From positions 5,518,001 through 5,582,000 of the forward strand of contig CM052355.1 in NCBI GenBank assembly GCA_028551475.1: 64,000 nucleotides of DNA, written 5' to 3'. This stretch comes from Casuarina equisetifolia (lineage: Eukaryota > Streptophyta > Magnoliopsida > Fagales > Casuarinaceae). Within the stretch, counting starts at the first letter, position 1. The number at the start of each line of letters is the position of its first letter. Below, piece by piece: positions 60,529 to 64,000 of this stretch. The notes beneath the pieces are model-generated. The model did not search any database, was not told the origin of the DNA, and was given only the letters and a program-made list of their open reading frames with translations. The position numbers and the translations under genes were made by a program.

Positions 60529-63195
60529 GTTTCAGAATTGTAATGGAATGGAAGGATTTATAAGAAAGATCTCCCACCACCTTAGTTCTGCTTGCACTCA
60601 AATTTTAAAAGTTCGTAATTAGACAGCAAACTAAGATGGCTAATGGTATGCGAGTTGTAAATTATAGCCATTGGAGTTTGTTGCCATGTGATGTTAGAGG
60701 ATGTTGAACACTAGCGTTTTGGTTACCTATTTTGATACATGTAGTTGGTGATCCATCTGCCGATTGATACGTATATAGGAAACTCTGGTTCAGACTCTCG
60801 TATGGAACCATTCTGAAGCTTTGCTAGTGCGCCTCAAACGTGAGATTTTATTGTCGAACTTCATTCTTGCCTAGGGATGTGAGGAATAATGGAGTGAAAT
60901 AAAAGTTTCACAATGAGAGAAATTTCATAATTGTAATCGAATGGAAGAATTTATAAGAAGGATCTCCCACCGCCTTAGTTATGCTTGCATGCAAATTTTA
61001 AGAGTTCCTAATTGGACAGCAAACTAAGGCAGCTAACGGTATGCAAGCTGTAAATTATAGCTGTTGGAGTTCGTTGCCACGCACTATCAAAGGATGTTGA
61101 ACATTCTCGAGTTCCAATTGCCTATTTCAATATGCATAGTTGGTGATCCGTTTGCCAATTGATACATATATGGGAAACTCTAGTTCGGACTCTAATATGG
61201 AACTGTTCTGGAGCTTCGCTGGTGTGCCTCATGCATGGGATTTCATTGTCAAACTTCATTCTTGCCGGGGGATGTAAGGAGTGATGAGTAAAATAGATGT
61301 TTCACAATGAGAAAAGCTTCAAAATTGTAATGGAATGGAAGGATTTATAAGAAGAATCTCCCACAACTTTAGTTCTGCTTGCATTTAAATTTTAAGAGTT
61401 CCTAATTAGACAACAAACTAAGGCAGCTAAAGGTATGCAAGCTATAAATTATAGCCATTGGAGTTCGTTGCCACGCACTGTTGGAGGATGTTGAACACTC
61501 TCGCGTTTCGATTGCCTATTCTAATACGCGTAGTTGGTGATTCGTTGGTCAATTGATAGGTATCTAGGAAACTCTAGTTGGGACTCTAGTATGGAACCAT
61601 TCCAGGGCTTTGCTAGTGTGCCTTATGTGTGGGATTTCATTGTTGAACTTCATTTTTACCTGGGGATGTTAGGAATGATAGAGTGAAATAAAAGTTTCAC
61701 AATGAGAGAAGTTTTAGAATTGTAATGGAATGGAAGGATTTATAAGAAGGATCTCCCACCGCCATAGTTCCGCTTGCATTTAAATTTTAAGAGTTCCTAA
61801 TTGGACAGCAAACTAAGGCGGCTAATAGTATGCAAGCTGTAAATTATAGTCGTTGGAGTTCATTGCCATGCACTATTGGAGGATGTTGAACACTCTCACA
61901 TTCTGGTTGCCTATTTTGATACGCGTAATTGGTGATCTGTTTGTCGATTGATACCTATATAAGAAACTCTGGTTGGGACTCTAGTATGGAACTGTTCTAG
62001 AGCTTTGCTAGTGCGCCTCATGCATGGGTGAACTTCATTCTTGCCTGGGGATGTGAGAAATGATGGAGTGAAATAGAAGTTTCATAATGAGAGAAATTTC
62101 AAAATTGTAATGGAATGAAAGGATTTATAAGAAGGATCTCCCACAACCTTAGTTTCGCTTACATTCAAATTTTAAGAGTTCCTAATTAGATAGCAAACTA
62201 AGGCGGCTAATGGTATGTAAGCTGTAAATTGTAGTTGTTGGAGTTGGTTGCCACGCGCTGTTGGAGAATGTTGAACACTTTTATGTTCCACTTGCTTATT
62301 TCGATACACATAGTTGGTGATCCATTTGCCAATTGATACGTATCTAGGAAACTTTGGTTCAAACTCTAGTATAGAACCGTTCTGAAGCTTCGTTGGTGCA
62401 CCTCATGCATGGGATTTCGTTGTCAAACTTCATTCTTACCAGGGGTTGTGAGAAGTGATGGAGTGAAATAGAAGTTTCACAATGAAAGAAGTTTCAGAAT
62501 TGTAATGGAATGGAAAGATTTATAAAATGGATCTCCCATTGCCTTAGTTATGCTTGCATTTAAATTTTAAGAGTTCCTAATTGGATAGCAAACTAAGGCG
62601 ACTAACAATATGCAAGCTGTAAATTATAGTCATTGGAGTTCATTGCCACGCATTGTCCGAGGATGTTGAACACTCTCGCATTCTGGTTGCCTATTTCGAT
62701 ACACATAATTGGTGATCTAATTGCCAATTGATACGTATATAGGAAACTTTAGTTGGGACTCTAGTATGGAATCGTTCTGGAGCTTCGCTAAGATTTGGTT
62801 GTTGAACTTCATTCTTGCTTGGGGATGTGAGGAGTGATGGAGTGAAATAGAAGTTTCACAATGAGAAGTTTCAGAATTGTAATGAAATGAAAGGATTTAT
62901 AAGAAGGATTTCTCATTACCTTAGTTCTACTTGCATTCAAATTTTAAGAGTTCCTAATTTGATAGCAAACTAAAGGGGCTAATGGTATGCAAGCTGTAAA
63001 TTATAGTTGTTGGAGTTCGTTGCCACGCATTGTTGGAAGATGTTGAACTCTCTCACGTTCCAATTGCCATTTTGATGCTGACGATATGGGTAGTTGGTGA
63101 TAGTTGCTAATTGATACGTAACTTAGGAAGCTTTGGTTCATACTCTCGTATGGAACCGTTTTGGTGCACCTCACTTATGGGATTTCGTTGTCATT
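60464..63195 (-). repeat. Seven-copy tandem array, about 390 bp per unit, promoter/first-exon-like
   Basis: Units begin near 60464, 60855, 61251, 61645, 62030, 62425 and 62804, a spacing of 379-396 bp. Shared landmarks are GAACTTCATTCTT, GATGGAGTGAAATA, TTTATAAGAAGGATCTCCCA, TTTTAAGAGTTCCTAATT, GCAAGCTGTAAATTATAG and GGATGTTGAACACTC. On the minus strand each unit has TTATAAAT (plus positions 60556, 60949, 61343, 61738, 62123, 62518, 62895), followed about 75 bp later by a splice-donor-like (A/T)G|G(T/C)AA sequence. Units have diverged by scattered substitutions, so the array is not very recent. It abuts NAC unit 5. Confidence 0.9.
60480..60563 (-). promoter_or_regulatory. TATA box and candidate non-initiating first exon of the NAC array, copy nearest the genes
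   Basis: TTATAAAT (60563-60556, minus) would place transcript start near 60528. The donor at 60480 ends an exon of about 48 bases with no ATG in frame. This combination repeats in the other six units. Confidence 0.5.
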
Positions 63196-63889
63196 GTCTA
63201 TCTCGCGCTTCACGAGGTTCTATTTTGACATATTCGTCTTTCGCATAAGGTTCTTAGTCTGAGTTAATCTTGCTTGAATGGTTTTGTTACCTATGTGTCT
63301 TATGTGCTATTTGTTACGGTTTTAAGAAGGATGAGTAAGCTGAATTAACTATTTATTAGCTTTAGTTAAGTAGATGTTTTTCTTTCGTTTTATCAACAAA
63401 GCCTGGAGCTTATCTAACTTCAAAATAGAACTATAGGTGTACTCGCTTTGCTCAAAATTAAAGGCATGTTAACCAAGAATGACTAAAGTGGGGCTTTGAT
63501 AGTAGAGTGCCATTTTGTTGGTCCAGTAAATCTAATGTTGAATAAACATGTCCAGTAATGCATTGGCATTGAATCTGACTTAGATTTCTTTGTCCTCATC
63601 AATTTTGATCAAGCATCACTGTGCTGATGTCATTCTCGAAGATTAGCTGGCACTTGGTATTTGCAGTCATTGCATTTAGTTGTTTTGTATAAAGCATTAT
63701 GAATGACATAGATTAGTAATAAGTAAAGAAGAAAAGCCAAATGAGAAGGAATCTAGGAATTTATAATCATTATAATAATAGGATATAAAACAAGTAGGGT
63801 TAAATGTTTCTATTAAAGGTAACATGTTGCCCTTAAAGGGATCATGTTATCACATGACATTGATATTTATTACTTTTTAGTTTTTACCT
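63196..63889. other. Intergenic stretch, no feature seen
   Basis: Between the array and the EDR2-like fragment I see no coding sequence or recognisable repeat. Confidence 0.5.
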
Positions 63890-64000
63890 TAGGAATTTTG
63901 TAAACTCAGCTTGCACAATAATATTTTTGAGGTTAGTAAGGCACTCATGCTTTTCAATTTTCCATTTGCTTTTCTTTCAAAATATTTTTATTTTTTATGT
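63890..64000 (+). pseudogene. Degraded copy of EDR2-like exon 18 end and intron 18 (continues past the right edge)
   Basis: From AGGAATTTT onward the sequence follows the EDR2-like gene at 53447-53556. AAACTCA and an ATATTT(T/C)T block match the exon end. Then GGTTAGTAAGGCACTCATG matches GGTTGGTAAGGCACTCTTG at the donor, and CTTTTCAATTTTCCATTTG matches the intron. Intron sequence is included, so this is a genomic duplicate and not a retroposed copy. Similarity is not clear upstream of about 63890, which suggests a break there. Confidence 0.65.

Noticed and set aside
60464..63195. Regularly spaced repeats that might suggest a CRISPR-like array
   Set aside because: Units are about 390 bp, similar along their whole length, with no short repeats alternating with unique spacers, and the DNA is a plant nuclear genome.
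1..64000. tRNA, rRNA and well-known plant microRNA sequences
   Set aside because: I looked for B-box-like sequences and for common microRNA sequences by eye and found none convincing; a program could still find some.

Overview
This is nuclear DNA of a flowering plant. The evidence is intron-rich genes with GT-AG junctions, clear plant-specific families (plant synaptotagmin, NPH3/BTB, EDR2-like, NAC, KIB/DUF295), plant LTR retrotransposons (Athila-type Ty3/gypsy nested in Ty1/copia), and many AG/CT microsatellites. I cannot name the species from sequence alone; a woody dicot or magnoliid would fit. All functional calls rest on recognising protein families by eye. Exon models were built by hand from splice signals and reading phase, and each of the six intact gene models closes in frame.

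Layout. 1-2749: the 5' half of an Athila-like gypsy element on the minus strand (LTR, tRNA-Asp primer site, broken gag), inserted into a decayed copia element (2750-6500, plus strand). 8052-13304: synaptotagmin-3-like gene (SYT3), 12 exons. 18597-22890: RING-finger/VWA-domain E3 ligase, 2 exons. 23785-25524 (minus): mitochondrial COX16, sharing a head-to-head promoter with a DUF295 gene. 25745-30060: a tandem segmental duplication that copied this promoter and the DUF295 gene; the first DUF295 copy is a pseudogene (26514-27592) and the second is intact (28450-29628). 30359-35536 (minus): NPH3/BTB protein of the At5g03250 type. 36872-42915: ribophorin I (OST1). 46302-54194: EDR2-like PH-START-DUF1336 protein, 21 exons.

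55748-63195 is the accessory part. Five head-to-tail NAC-like pseudogene units lie on the minus strand, one split by a probable solo LTR. Directly upstream of them are seven tandem ~390-bp units. Each carries a TATA-like box and, about 75 bp further on, a 5' splice-site-like sequence; the copy next to the NAC array splices in phase onto the NAC exon to give the expected Pro-Gly-Phe. The array therefore looks like an amplified promoter plus first exon. At the far right edge (63890-64000) is a degraded copy of EDR2-like exon 18 and its intron, so the NAC block lies between the gene and a fragment of its own duplicate.

The intact genes are unrelated housekeeping or signalling genes: ER-plasma membrane contact, ubiquitin ligase, respiratory-complex assembly, phototropin-type signalling, N-glycosylation and lipid-linked defence signalling. 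They do not form a pathway. I found no convincing new system. The best leads are the NAC promoter/first-exon array, the duplicated COX16-DUF295 promoter, and three short introns that are multiples of three and free of stops.
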